Below are positions 8,329 through 17,162 of a stretch of DNA of 23,357 nt, in pieces. Source of the stretch: Muribaculaceae bacterium (lineage in GTDB: Bacteria; Bacteroidota; Bacteroidia; Bacteroidales; Muribaculaceae); the NCBI GenBank assembly GCA_017545095.1, contig JAFYCU010000063.1:1-23357 (forward strand), written 5' to 3'. Each line of letters starts with the position of its first letter. Position 1 is the first letter of the stretch. Position numbers and translations under genes: made by a program. Below the pieces are notes generated by a model. It saw only the letters and a program-made list of their open reading frames with translations, was not told where the DNA came from and ran no database searches.

Positions 8329-9258
8329 ATGATCAATCGAATCCTTATCCGGGTGAAAGTGCTGCAAAGTCTTTACAGCTATATGCTTACCAAGCCCGAC
8401 CGCACCGTTGAGCAAGCCATGCGTGAACTTGAACAAGCGTTTGAGAAATCGCATGAGTTATATTATTACCTGCTTCACTTGATCATCGAGCTTACCGACC
8501 TTCAGGACCGCCGCCTGGATGATGCCAAGCACAAGTTCAATCCCAGTGCCGAGGATTTGCATCCCGACACGCGTTTCATCGACAATAGGCTTGTGCAAGC
8601 CTTGCGCGACAATGCCGCGTTCAACAAGTTTTGCCGCGACCATCTCATTGCGTGGGACGACATCTTGTTCCTTAAGGCCATGCTCGACCGCGTTCTACAG
8701 AGTGAGTATTATGCCGACTATATGGCGCTGGAGCAAGTGACGATGGCCGACGACTGCGATGTGTGGCGGCAGTTGTTGCGGAATGTGATCATCACCGACC
8801 CCTTGTTCGACGACATGACCGAGGCTATGTCGGTGCACTGGAGCAGCGAGGATGTGGAAATCATGAGCGACTTTGCCACCAAGACCATCCGCAAAATCCA
8901 GGACGGCGACCCCGAACCGCTGATGCCCATGTTCCGCAACGACGATGACCGCGAGTTTGGCGAAAAGCTCTTCAAACGCACGATACAGCAGATGGACGAG
9001 AACAACCGTCTTGTGGACAGCTTGCTTTACAATGAGCGATGGACTAGCGACCGCATCGCGCTGATGGACCGCCTGATTATGAGTGCCGCCATCAGCGAGC
9101 TCAAGTGCTTCGACTCCATCCCCACCAGCGTTACACTTAACGAATACATCGAGCTGGCCAAAATCTTCAGCACACCCAACAGCGGCCCGTTTGTGAACGG
9201 TGTGCTCAATGCTGCCGTGAAAAAACTTCGCGAAGAGGGTCGTGTCACGAAGCCGTAA
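8329..9258 (+). CDS. nusB: Transcription antitermination factor NusB, long Bacteroidota form
   Basis: This 309-residue protein is about twice the length of E. coli NusB. The opening MINRILIRVKVLQSLYSYM and the C-terminal RWTSDRIALMDRLIMSAAISEL...NEYIELAKIFSTPNSGPFVNGVLNAAVKKL are clear NusB-fold signatures. The long helical N-terminal part (about residues 1-190) is usual for this phylum. NusB binds boxA RNA with ribosomal protein S10 in rRNA antitermination. The gene starts a probable unit nusB-yajC-YbbR-coaE-DUF5606-NlpC, with its own promoter just upstream. A 58-base A/T-rich leader separates it from yajC. Confidence 0.93.
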   Translation: MINRILIRVKVLQSLYSYMLTKPDRTVEQAMRELEQAFEKSHELYYYLLHLIIELTDLQDRRLDDAKHKFNPSAEDLHPDTRFIDNRLVQALRDNAAFNKFCRDHLIAWDDILFLKAMLDRVLQSEYYADYMALEQVTMADDCDVWRQLLRNVIITDPLFDDMTEAMSVHWSSEDVEIMSDFATKTIRKIQDGDPEPLMPMFRNDDDREFGEKLFKRTIQQMDENNRLVDSLLYNERWTSDRIALMDRLIMSAAISELKCFDSIPTSVTLNEYIELAKIFSTPNSGPFVNGVLNAAVKKLREEGRVTKP

Positions 9259-9316
9259 AGATGCTCAACCAACTGAATACAAAGCAATTATTAATATATT
9301 TAAAATATAGAGACTT

Positions 9317-9658
9317 ATGCTGAACACCATTTTACTACAAGCCGCCGGTGGCGGCGGTGCTGCCAGTGGCTGGAGCACGCTGATCATGATTGCGATTCTC
9401 ATCTTGATTTTCTATTTCTTCATGATGCGTCCGCAATCGCAAAAACAGAAAAAAATCGCTGAGTTTCGCTCCTCGCTCAAGAATGGCGACAAAGTGATGA
9501 CCGCAGGCGGTATCTATGGCAAAATTCGTGAGGTGAAAGACAAAACCGTGTTGCTGGAGGTGGCCGATGGCGTGCGCCTGCGTGTTGACATCAGCAGCAT
9601 CTACCAGTCGATGCAGGATGTGAACGAGACCGGCGGAAATCCCAAGGAGAATCAATAA
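9317..9658 (+). CDS. yajC: Preprotein translocase accessory subunit YajC
   Basis: This 113-residue protein has a Gly-rich N-terminus, one membrane segment (about residues 20-36, TLIMIAILILIFYFFMM) and then the family hallmark MRPQSQKQKK. A small cytosolic domain with GDKVMTAGGIYGKI follows. YajC associates with SecDF of the Sec translocon in the inner membrane. It is preceded by an A/T-rich leader (taatatatttaaaatatag) without a Shine-Dalgarno site, as is common in Bacteroidota. The next gene starts 15 bases downstream in the same reading frame. Confidence 0.95.
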   Translation: MLNTILLQAAGGGGAASGWSTLIMIAILILIFYFFMMRPQSQKQKKIAEFRSSLKNGDKVMTAGGIYGKIREVKDKTVLLEVADGVRLRVDISSIYQSMQDVNETGGNPKENQ

Positions 9659-9673
9659 CACGATGCCATCGCG

Positions 9674-10657
9674 GTGAGTTATTGGGCCGAGAAATATCGC
9701 AAACTGAAGCAGTTTCGGATTGAGTCGAGCAGGACTCGATCGATACTGCTCTACTTGACGTTTGTGCTTATCTCGGCGGTGTTTTGGTGGTTTCTGACGG
9801 CCAACGACAGCCTGCGCGAGACCATCGAAGTGCCGGTGGAGATCACGCATCCCGAATCGGTGCGATTCATCACTCCTCCGCCCGACACCATCAGGGTGAC
9901 CATCAACGAGAAAGGCCGCTACTTCCTGCGACGGATGTTTCAGTCGGTGAAGCCGCTGAAGCTACGGTTCGACGACGGTGCCAAATATGCCAGTGATGGC
10001 CGTTTTGTGGTTACCCAGCCTCAGCTCACGCGTCTGTTGCGTCAGCTGCTCGACACGCCGAACTTCACCAGCGATGTGGAGCGAATCGATGTGGTGTATG
10101 CCGACCAGAGCAAACTCGTTCCTGTGCGATTCGATGTAGAAGGCGAGGCGGCATCGGGTTATGTGCGCAGCGGCTTCATCACCGCCAATCGCGATTCGGT
10201 GCGGGTGTATGCCTCGAGTGCCGTGCTGCGGCAGATTCACGAGGTGAACACGAATCATGTGAGGCTCACCAACCTGAGCGACACTGTGAGACGCAGCGTG
10301 AAAATTGAGTCCAAGAAAGCCGCCATTATCGAGCCCAACACCATCGAGGTCACCATCCCCATCGAACGATTGGTGCAACGCAAGGTGTATCCCCCCATCG
10401 AGGTGAGAAACGCACCCGATAACGTCAATGTCATCTTTTTCCCCGCCAATGCCAAGGTGACGTATTGGTCGCCCAAGAGCCGGGTGAATCAAGGCGAGCC
10501 CACAGTGGTTGTGGACTATAACGACATCTTGCGCAACGCGGCCAATGGCAACAACGACAAGGTGCAGATTCAGTTTGGCGAGGTGCCCGGTCATTGCATC
10601 CGCATTCAATTCGATGACAACAAAGACAGCGTGCAGTACATCATCGAAAAACGTTAA
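9674..10657 (+). CDS. YbbR-like (CdaR-like) membrane-anchored protein
   Basis: This 327-residue protein has a basic N-terminus, one membrane helix (about residues 24-42, ILLYLTFVLISAVFWWFLT) and an extracytoplasmic region with YbbR-type beta repeats (IEVPVEI...VRVTINEKG; VPVRFDVEGEA; IEVTIPIERLV). In Firmicutes, YbbR/CdaR regulates a diadenylate cyclase; that role is not established in Bacteroidota. Its place between yajC and coaE is typical of the phylum. The only suitable start is GTG 9674. The ATG at 9663 is out of frame and ends after four codons. Because the frame matches that of yajC, read-through of the yajC TAA would fuse the two. Confidence 0.85.
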   Translation: MSYWAEKYRKLKQFRIESSRTRSILLYLTFVLISAVFWWFLTANDSLRETIEVPVEITHPESVRFITPPPDTIRVTINEKGRYFLRRMFQSVKPLKLRFDDGAKYASDGRFVVTQPQLTRLLRQLLDTPNFTSDVERIDVVYADQSKLVPVRFDVEGEAASGYVRSGFITANRDSVRVYASSAVLRQIHEVNTNHVRLTNLSDTVRRSVKIESKKAAIIEPNTIEVTIPIERLVQRKVYPPIEVRNAPDNVNVIFFPANAKVTYWSPKSRVNQGEPTVVVDYNDILRNAANGNNDKVQIQFGEVPGHCIRIQFDDNKDSVQYIIEKR

Positions 10658-10674
10658 TCCATCATCGGCCCTTC

Positions 10675-11271
10675 ATGTCACATCACATCACCATCATCAC
10701 CGGCGGCATTGGCAGCGGCAAGAGCGTTGTCACGCAGCTGTTGCGTGTGATGGGGTGGCCCACCTATGACTGTGACAGCCGGGCCAAATGGCTGATGGAC
10801 CATTCACCGGCTCTTCGTCAAGCCATCATCGCCTTGCTTGGAGCCGAGGCCTACGAAGGCACAACGCTCAACCGAGGCTTTGTCGCAGAACGCATCTTTG
10901 CCCAAGCCCAGCTCCGTGACCGCCTCAACGCCATTGTGCATCCCGCCGTGCGGGACGACATTGTGAGGTGGGCCTCGGTGCAGACGATGTCGCGCTGCTT
11001 TGTGGAAACGGCTCTGTTGGAGCAGAGTGGCCTTGACATGCTGGCTACCGACGTGTGGGTTGTGGACGCACCGGTGGCTGTGCGCATCAACCGGGTGGCA
11101 AGGCGCAATGGACTCACCAAGGAACAAATCGCACAGCGAATAGCCTCACAGACCGTCTACCAAGGCCATGTGAAAACTTACCCAATCCATAACGATGGCC
11201 GCATTGCACTGCTGCCGCAGGTGATGGCATTGCTCGAGAATGCTCAACAGATTGAAAAGAGAAATATATAA
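10675..11271 (+). CDS. coaE: Dephospho-CoA kinase
   Basis: This 198-residue protein phosphorylates the 3'-hydroxyl of dephospho-CoA, the last step of coenzyme A synthesis. The P-loop GGIGSGKS is at residues 10-17, the substrate motif YDCDSRAKWLM at 31-41, HPAVRDD at 89-95, and the lid-type segment RRNGLTKEQIAQRIASQ lies in the C-terminal third. Length is normal. The ATG is 17 bases after the YbbR stop. Together with coaBC in the same window it covers steps 2, 3 and 5 of the pathway. Confidence 0.95.
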   Translation: MSHHITIITGGIGSGKSVVTQLLRVMGWPTYDCDSRAKWLMDHSPALRQAIIALLGAEAYEGTTLNRGFVAERIFAQAQLRDRLNAIVHPAVRDDIVRWASVQTMSRCFVETALLEQSGLDMLATDVWVVDAPVAVRINRVARRNGLTKEQIAQRIASQTVYQGHVKTYPIHNDGRIALLPQVMALLENAQQIEKRNI

Positions 11272-11313
11272 CGAATTATTAATCAACCGATAATAAATAA
11301 GAAAACTGCAATT

Positions 11314-11757
11314 ATGTTGAAAAAAATCCTCAGCATCACAGGCCGCTCAGGTCTGTTTGAGCTCAAGACTTATGGCAAGAACATGGTAATCGTGGAAAGT
11401 TTGGTCGACCACAAACGTTCACCGGCTTATGCCCGCGAGAAGATTGTGTCGCTTGGCGACATCGCCATCTACACCACCGCCGACGACAAGCCGCTCGTCG
11501 AGGTGTTAGAAGCCATCCGCGAGAAAAACGACAGCAAGCCACTCGACTTGGACCAGCTGAAGAGCGACCAGCAACTCGATGACTTCTTTACCAGCGTGCT
11601 GCCCACCTACGATGTTGACCGCGTGCACCGTGCCGACATCAAGAAAGTGGCCAAATGGTATAACATTCTCATCGGAGCCGGATTCACCGAGTTCAAGGCC
11701 GAGGCCCCTGCTGAATCGGAAAAAGAAGAGTCGACCGAAGAAGCAGGCAAAGAGTAA
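11314..11757 (+). CDS. DUF5606 family conserved hypothetical protein
   Basis: This 147-residue protein has the opening MLKKILSITGRSGLFELKTYGKNMVIVESL, which is characteristic of the Bacteroidota-specific DUF5606 family. An RVHRADIKKVAKWYNIL segment follows, then a variable acidic tail from about residue 128 (AEAPAESEKEESTEEAGKE). The function is unknown. The family commonly follows coaE in this phylum, as here. A 42-base A/T-rich leader precedes the ATG. Confidence 0.85.
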   Translation: MLKKILSITGRSGLFELKTYGKNMVIVESLVDHKRSPAYAREKIVSLGDIAIYTTADDKPLVEVLEAIREKNDSKPLDLDQLKSDQQLDDFFTSVLPTYDVDRVHRADIKKVAKWYNILIGAGFTEFKAEAPAESEKEESTEEAGKE

Positions 11758-11760
11758 CCT

Positions 11761-12357
11761 ATGCTTTTTACCGGTGGCATCGTTGCCCGTGTGCGCGTGT
11801 TGGTCGTGCGCATTCTGCTCCCGCTCCTGGTGGCGGGAGCAGTGGCATCGTGCCACAAGGGCAGCACCGTGAAGAGTCATCGCGACTATCATCGCGACTC
11901 GTCGCGTTCGGGCAGGGTCGATGGACAGGGCGAATCCACAAGCGAAGCGTGGTCCACACTCACCATTCCCCTGTCTCGTGACGACAATGCCGCCTTATAC
12001 GACGAGTTGCGCTCATGGCTGGGCACTCCCTATCAATATGCCAAAGCCAACAAAGGCCGTGGCACCGACTGTTCGGGTATGGTGGTGATGGTGTATCACA
12101 ACGTGTTTGGTAAAGACTTGGAGCGCAATTCGGCTCGAATCTACGAGAAGAACTGCACTCCAATTAAACGGGAGTCACTACGCGAGAGCGACTTGGTGTT
12201 TTTCCACGGAAAGCAAGGCGGAAGCATCACCCATGTGGGCATCTACCTCAAGGAGGGATATTTTGTGCACACTTCATCGTCGCGTGGCGTGATGGTGAGC
12301 AACCTTGCCGACCGTTATTGGAACGGTCACTACGAGTGTGCTGGTCGCGTGAACTAA
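11761..12357 (+). CDS. NlpC/P60 family lipoprotein, probable cell-wall endopeptidase
   Basis: This 198-residue protein has a type II signal peptide with the lipobox AVAS-Cys31, a Ser/Arg/His-rich linker (about 32-70) and an NlpC/P60 domain (about 75-195). The likely catalytic residues are Cys104 in GTDCSGMV, His158 in THVGIYL and His170 in GYFVHTS. Such enzymes cut peptidoglycan stem peptides (gamma-D-Glu to diamino acid bonds). The chosen ATG lies three bases after the DUF5606 stop, so it is probably co-transcribed. The Cys31 anchor predicts attachment to a membrane facing the periplasm. Confidence 0.9.
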   Translation: MLFTGGIVARVRVLVVRILLPLLVAGAVASCHKGSTVKSHRDYHRDSSRSGRVDGQGESTSEAWSTLTIPLSRDDNAALYDELRSWLGTPYQYAKANKGRGTDCSGMVVMVYHNVFGKDLERNSARIYEKNCTPIKRESLRESDLVFFHGKQGGSITHVGIYLKEGYFVHTSSSRGVMVSNLADRYWNGHYECAGRVN

Positions 12358-12376
12358 CAAAGGGTCGTTGCGAACT

Positions 12377-13093
12377 TTACAACGCGATGGCCGATTCTAA
12401 AGCCAGCTTCATCATGGTGCGGAACGATTCCTGCCGTTCCTCGGCACTGATGGCGGCACCGGTAACCAGCGAGTCGGAAATGGTGAGCAGGCACGCAGCT
12501 CGCTTGCCGAGCACATTGGCGATGTGGAACAGGGCGTAGCTTTCCATTTCCACGCACACAGCTCCAGTGCGCTCATGCACCTCTTGCCATGTGGGGCCAC
12601 CTTCGCCACCATAGAACACATCGCTCGAACGAATCACATCATGGTGGACCGGGATGCCCAGTTCCTCCGACTTTGCCAGAATCACCTCGTTGAGCGAGGC
12701 ACTGGGATACATGGTATCGGCTTTCACACCACTCATCACCTCGGCAAACGACGACATGCTGTAGGCCGCACTGGCCAACACCACATCGAGCACATTCACA
12801 CGCTTGGTGTAGCTGCCCGAAGAGCCGATGCGGATGATGTTTTCCACATCATAGAACTTAAACAGCTCATAGCTGTAGATACCCATGCTGGGCATGCCCA
12901 TGCCACTGGCCATCACCGAAACGGGAACACCTTTATACTTGCCGGTATAGCCATAAACATTCCTGACCGAGGTCACCAATTCCACGTCATCGAGGAAATT
13001 CTCGACAATAAACTTGGCGCGCAATGGGTCGCCAGGCATGAGCACAGTTTTTGCAAAAGCGCCTTGGGGCGCGTTGTTGTGGGGAGTTGACAT
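12377..13093 (-). CDS. deoD: Purine-nucleoside phosphorylase, DeoD type
   Basis: This 238-residue protein belongs to the PNP/UDP phosphorylase superfamily. The opening MSTPHNNAPQGAFAKTVLMP and GDPLRAKFI match DeoD. Further motifs are VSVMASGMGMPSMGIYSYEL, IIRIGSSGSY and CVEMESYALF, with the catalytic-type Asp in TISDSLVTG. It reversibly cleaves purine (deoxy)nucleosides with phosphate. ATG 13093 is preferred over an upstream TTG (13132), because a promoter -7 box at 13130-13137 would put the TTG at or before the transcript start. It converges with the NlpC/P60 gene, 19 bases apart. Confidence 0.92.
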   Translation of the reverse strand: MSTPHNNAPQGAFAKTVLMPGDPLRAKFIVENFLDDVELVTSVRNVYGYTGKYKGVPVSVMASGMGMPSMGIYSYELFKFYDVENIIRIGSSGSYTKRVNVLDVVLASAAYSMSSFAEVMSGVKADTMYPSASLNEVILAKSEELGIPVHHDVIRSSDVFYGGEGGPTWQEVHERTGAVCVEMESYALFHIANVLGKRAACLLTISDSLVTGAAISAEERQESFRTMMKLALESAIAL

Positions 13094-13129
13094 AGTTGAA
13101 TAATTTGTTGTTCGACTTATTTTAGACCG

Positions 13130-13161
13130 CAAATTTACATAATAAATTCGATAGTCGCAAA
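13130..13161 (-). promoter_or_regulatory. Bacteroidota-type promoter for deoD
   Basis: Read on the - strand, TAAATTTG (13137-13130) fits the -7 consensus and TTTG (13161-13158) the -33 box, with a 20-base spacer. The start of transcription would fall near 13123, about 30 bases before the ATG at 13093. Confidence 0.7.
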
Positions 13162-13247
13162 AAAAACTTCATCTTGCGGGTTATTGTCGACATGAAGTTC
13201 AAAAGGGCAGTTCAAAAGAAGCCGTTTCAAATAGCAAAAATGGAGCG

Positions 13248-15305
13248 TTATTGCTCTTGCACCCATGCGCCATCGGTGGCGAGATGATGCAGATGGCTTG
13301 AGAGGCCGCCGATGGAATCGGCGGGAAGCGCGGCAGCTGTGATCACGAGCTGCGAGTTGAATGCCCGAGCGGCCTGCGACACGCTGCCACCAAAGGTGCG
13401 GGAAAGCAGCAGGATGTGGGCGTTCAGACGAAGGCTGTCCGCAGCCAGGTGCCGCCACGACTTCCGTTGCAGAGCAAGCAAGCGCGTGTTGCCAACCATG
13501 GCATATGGCGGTCGAACGCCGAAGTAACCCGACATCGCGGTGTCGGTGTGGACCACGCATGCCAGCTCATGGATGTGGCGCCGAGCAAGAAACGCTTGAT
13601 GACGTTGACGGAAATCTTCGGCAAGCCACTCTTCATCATCGTCGCCATCGGGAATCCACAGCATTGCACTGCCATGGTGATAGACCACGACGGGTAGATG
13701 GCTAAAATCGTTGAACACCACGATGCCTTTGGAAGGTGAAGTCCACCAAGTGAAAGCCATCGACATCATCATGGCCAGGGTGGCCATACCGCTGGCGGCC
13801 AACAGCCACTGCCGCCGCGCGAAGAGCCAACAAGCCAACAGCACCACAGCAACGCCATAAAGAACCACTGTGGCACCGCTCACAAACAAGCCGTGAAGAT
13901 GGCTTGCCGGAAAGTCCGACACCAACTGAACCGCACGCGTCATCACCCAGCAAACGCCAACGGTAAAGGTGTTCAGCCATGCCAACTCGCCGCCGCCCAA
14001 GCATGCAATGCACAGCAGACACGCCGCCACGATGATTATCGGCACGAGCGGCAACAAAAGGAGATTGGCCAATAGTGCGGCCAAAGGAACCACATGGAAA
14101 TAATAGGCGGTCATCATCATCGAGCTTAACGTTGCCACACCGGTGGTCAGCAAGGTTGACTTGATGTAGCCAGCAAGGCCATTTCCTTGTGGTGTGGCGA
14201 AATATCGTGAAAACAGTAGAAGAGCCGCCACGGTCACAAAACTAAGCTGGAAACCGATTCCGTAGAGCTGATTAGGCGAGAACAACAGGATGATGATTGC
14301 CGCCAAGGCCAAAGCGTTGATGGGATGGTTGCGCCGCAAAGCCACTTCACCAATCAATGCCGCCCCAATCATCAATGAAGCTCTTATCACCGATGCCGAT
14401 GCCCCGGTAAGCAACGCAAACCCCGCCATGGCGCACATAGTGGCCAACAGGCGCACCCGCCTCAAGCGCACATAATCGAGTGGGAACAAGAGGAGCCATA
14501 CCAGCCAAGCCACCACCCCAACATGAAGTCCACTCAAGGCCAGCACGTGTGCCACACCAGCTTGGCTGAATTGCAGCCGCGTGTCTTGGTCGATAACGCG
14601 TGAGTCGCCCAGCAGCATGGCACACACCATCTGTTGCGTGAGCGGAGAAGTGTGCGTGGCCATCACGCGTTGCTCCATTTGCCATCGCCACAAGGCCAGT
14701 CGTTGTTGCCAAGTGGGGGAGGGGGTTGGAAGCACTTTCAATTCAGAAAGCGATATGTGCTGCCGATATCGGAACCCTTTGCGAAGCATCATGGCGGCGT
14801 AGTCGGTTTCGTCGGGGTTGCCCAAATTGGTGATGTGCTCGAGGTGAAGCGTGGTCATCATCGTTTGACCCGGATGCATGGTGTAGTCGCAACCCCGTGT
14901 GGTGATGAGGACAAGCGGATTCCCACTCACGGGCTTGCCATTTATGGCCTGAACGCGGGCTTCGACATTCATGCTGAAATCTTTGCGTACAATATGCTCA
15001 ATGTGCAATTGTGCCGTGCCGCCATCAATGCTTTCCAGCGGCAGTTGTGGCGGAGAGTGGATGATGGCTGTTCCCATGCCGATGGCCATTGCTATTGCGC
15101 CAATGGGCACCGCCCACCAGTGTTGAAACTGTTTGCGACGCGAAGGGGTTGAAGAAGTGAACGACAAGGCCAGATAAAGCAGCACACCGCATGTGGCCAC
15201 AACAAGCGGCACCCACAGCGGGGTTGCATCAGGAGTAACTAAAATGCCTGCGGCCAGCGGAAGCAGTAGCCGCAGCATGGGAGCGTTGATGGTTATTCGG
15301 TCCAC
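13248..15305 (-). CDS. comEC: ComEC/Rec2-family DNA-uptake channel protein
   Basis: This 685-residue polytopic membrane protein has three parts. An N-terminal part has two membrane segments and a DUF4131-like soluble domain (about 1-200). The Competence domain core (about 215-490) contains GDSRVIDQDTRLQFSQAGVAHVLALSGLHVG, TGASASVIRA and YGIGFQLSF. The C-terminal region of about 180 residues shows no HxHxDH metal motif of the metallo-beta-lactamase domain, as in many Bacteroidota. ComEC moves single-stranded DNA across the inner membrane in competent bacteria. The start is GTG 15305, overlapping aroE by 13 bases. ATG 15278 is an alternative. It is co-transcribed with aroE by inference. Confidence 0.9.
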   Translation of the reverse strand: MDRITINAPMLRLLLPLAAGILVTPDATPLWVPLVVATCGVLLYLALSFTSSTPSRRKQFQHWWAVPIGAIAMAIGMGTAIIHSPPQLPLESIDGGTAQLHIEHIVRKDFSMNVEARVQAINGKPVSGNPLVLITTRGCDYTMHPGQTMMTTLHLEHITNLGNPDETDYAAMMLRKGFRYRQHISLSELKVLPTPSPTWQQRLALWRWQMEQRVMATHTSPLTQQMVCAMLLGDSRVIDQDTRLQFSQAGVAHVLALSGLHVGVVAWLVWLLLFPLDYVRLRRVRLLATMCAMAGFALLTGASASVIRASLMIGAALIGEVALRRNHPINALALAAIIILLFSPNQLYGIGFQLSFVTVAALLLFSRYFATPQGNGLAGYIKSTLLTTGVATLSSMMMTAYYFHVVPLAALLANLLLLPLVPIIIVAACLLCIACLGGGELAWLNTFTVGVCWVMTRAVQLVSDFPASHLHGLFVSGATVVLYGVAVVLLACWLFARRQWLLAASGMATLAMMMSMAFTWWTSPSKGIVVFNDFSHLPVVVYHHGSAMLWIPDGDDDEEWLAEDFRQRHQAFLARRHIHELACVVHTDTAMSGYFGVRPPYAMVGNTRLLALQRKSWRHLAADSLRLNAHILLLSRTFGGSVSQAARAFNSQLVITAAALPADSIGGLSSHLHHLATDGAWVQEQ

Positions 15306-16060
15306 ATCTGATAGGAGATGAACGCTTGCAGAAGCAACATTTCAAGGCCGTTTTTGGTTTTGGCTCCCATGGCTTGCGACCGTTTCATGAACTGCGTCTC
15401 GTCGGGGTTGTAAATGAGGTCGTAGCACAAATGCTCAGGCGTGAGCAGTCGATACGGGAAATCGGGACACTTATCCACATCGGGCCATTTGCCTAAAGGT
15501 GTTGCATTCACCACCAGATGGTGCTGAGCCACCATGGCTCGAGTGAGTTCCTCGGAGGTGACTGTTGCAGCCGATTTGTGGCGCGACACCAGTTGCACCT
15601 GCACGCCTAAGCGCTTCAGAGCCTGCGACACCGCCTTCGAGGCCCCGCCAGTTCCGATCACCAACGCGTGAGTGTGCTCACTGGTGAGCAACGGCTCGAT
15701 GGTGCGCATGAAAGCCGGCATGTCGCTGTTGAATCCCTTTAGGCCGGTCACCTCGCCGGTGTGTGCATCACGCAGCACCTTGATGACGTTCACAGCACCT
15801 ATTTCGCGGGCATCGTCGTCCAGCTCACTCAGCATCGGTATCACAGCCTGCTTGTAGGGGGCCGTGACATTCAATCCTTGCAATGTGGGGAACTCGCTCA
15901 GCACCTCGGTGAGGACCCCCACATCCTCGATCTCGAAATTGAAATACTCGGCATTGATGCCTTCGGCCGCGAACTTCTGGTTGAAGAAATCGCGCGAGAA
16001 AGAGTGGGTGAGCGGATAGCCAATCAATCCGTAAGTTATCTTGGTGTCGTGATGTTGCAT
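15293..16060 (-). CDS. aroE: Shikimate dehydrogenase
   Basis: This 255-residue protein reduces 3-dehydroshikimate to shikimate with NADPH (aromatic amino acid pathway). The shikimate-binding motif GYPLTHSFS has Ser20 and Ser22, LNVTAPYK has the catalytic-type Lys70, and AVNVIK has Asn91. GFNSD has Asp113, the nucleotide loop GTGGASKA is at 136-143, and the C-terminal YNPDET matches the family. ATG 16060 is chosen; an upstream TTG (16090) would only add about ten residues lying just downstream of a -7 box. The 3' end overlaps comEC. Confidence 0.95.
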   Translation of the reverse strand: MQHHDTKITYGLIGYPLTHSFSRDFFNQKFAAEGINAEYFNFEIEDVGVLTEVLSEFPTLQGLNVTAPYKQAVIPMLSELDDDAREIGAVNVIKVLRDAHTGEVTGLKGFNSDMPAFMRTIEPLLTSEHTHALVIGTGGASKAVSQALKRLGVQVQLVSRHKSAATVTSEELTRAMVAQHHLVVNATPLGKWPDVDKCPDFPYRLLTPEHLCYDLIYNPDETQFMKRSQAMGAKTKNGLEMLLLQAFISYQMWTE

Positions 16061-16096
16061 TGTTCTGAAAGGTTGTGTTACTATTCCCAATCACCG

Positions 16097-16130
16097 CAAA
16101 ATTAGAAAAAAAATCTCAATGGTGTGTAAA
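16097..16130 (-). promoter_or_regulatory. Probable promoter for aroE-comEC
   Basis: On the - strand TAATTTTG (16104-16097) fits TAnnTTTG. The upstream box is weak, with TTTA at 16130-16127 and a 22-base spacer. It lies 37 bases upstream of the aroE ATG and is divergent from the MlaD gene promoter. Confidence 0.5.
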
Positions 16131-16142
16131 ATCGCGCGACAA

Positions 16143-16176
16143 ATTGCAGCTGATGAGCCTATTTTTATTAAATTTG
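16143..16176 (+). promoter_or_regulatory. Bacteroidota-type promoter for the MlaD/MCE gene
   Basis: TAAATTTG at 16169-16176 fits the -7 box. ATTG at 16143-16146 is one base off the -33 TTTG, with a 22-base spacer. The predicted 5' leader is about 80 bases. Confidence 0.6.
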
Positions 16177-16265
16177 CCCCGATTTTCTAAATCACAGTCG
16201 CTGTGCACGAAATATTGATGCGCTATGGGGCAGTGAATTGACATTCCAAAAAGAGCCAAAATCGA

Positions 16266-17162
16266 ATGAAAAAGAATATCCTGATTGCTGTGTGCGTTAT
16301 CGCCAGCCTGTGCCTGCTGTACTGGGGCATCGAGTTCTTGAAAGGTGTGAATATGTTCAAGCCGGCCAATTTCTACTATGCCAAATTTGAGAAAGTGGAT
16401 GGCTTGGTCGAGGCCGCCCCGGTGTCGATTAACGGTTTCCCGGTAGGCCAGGTGCGCGAGATACGCTACGACTACGCCACCAACCAGATTTCGGTGATGC
16501 TTGCCATGAACCGCGACCTGAAGATTCCGGTTGGAAGTCAGGTGAGTGTGGTGTCGTCGCTCACGGGAGCTTCAACGTTAGCCCTGACGCTCGGCGAAAG
16601 CACCGAATATTATAAGGTGGGTGACGAAATCCAGGGCGTGGTGCCTGCTGGACTCATGGACAAGGTGAACACCGAGATCATGCCGCAAGTGGCTGGCATC
16701 CTTCCCAAGGTGGACTCGATTATGGGCAACGTGAATGGCATTGTTGGCGACCCCGCACTGCGCATGTCGATAGCTCGATTAGATGCCATCACCCAGCAGC
16801 TGGTGCAGAGTTCACAACAGCTCACCACGCTCATGCACGGCCTGAACCAATCCGTTCCCGGGGTGATGAACAATGTGGATGGCATCACGGCCAATCTCAC
16901 GGGTGCCAGCGACAACATCAACACGATGACGGGAAATCTTAAAGCTCTTCCCATCGATTCCACACTCAATGAGGTGAATGCCACAATCGCCAATATCAAG
17001 ACCCTCACCACTCAGCTCAACGACCCGAACTCGTCGTTAGGACTTTTGCTCAACGACCGCGAGCTGTATAACAACGCCACCAAGACCCTCGCCGACCTGG
17101 ATTCGCTCTTTATCGACATCAAGAAGAACCCCAAGCGCTACATCAACATAAAACTGCTTTGA
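16266..17162 (+). CDS. MlaD/MCE family lipid-transport protein
   Basis: This 298-residue protein has one N-terminal membrane helix (about residues 5-20, followed by YWGIEFLKG). An MCE domain spans about 37-115 (YYAKFEKVDGLVEAAPVSINGFPVGQV...LTGASTLALTLGES). A long helical tail (about 130-285) is rich in Asn, Gln and Leu and ends with KNPKRYINIKLL. MCE proteins form periplasmic rings or tubes that move lipids between membranes together with an MlaE permease and MlaF ATPase. Neither partner gene is in the window, so the gene stands alone here. It has its own promoter, divergent from aroE. Confidence 0.9.
   Translation: MKKNILIAVCVIASLCLLYWGIEFLKGVNMFKPANFYYAKFEKVDGLVEAAPVSINGFPVGQVREIRYDYATNQISVMLAMNRDLKIPVGSQVSVVSSLTGASTLALTLGESTEYYKVGDEIQGVVPAGLMDKVNTEIMPQVAGILPKVDSIMGNVNGIVGDPALRMSIARLDAITQQLVQSSQQLTTLMHGLNQSVPGVMNNVDGITANLTGASDNINTMTGNLKALPIDSTLNEVNATIANIKTLTTQLNDPNSSLGLLLNDRELYNNATKTLADLDSLFIDIKKNPKRYINIKLL

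Noticed and set aside
9663..9677. ATG upstream of the YbbR-like gene
   Set aside because: It opens a frame that stops after four codons; GTG 9674 is the workable start.
15471..15479. A perfect DnaA box TTATCCACA
   Set aside because: It lies inside the aroE coding sequence, where the codons for VDKC on the other strand produce it. A single box without a cluster is not evidence for an origin.
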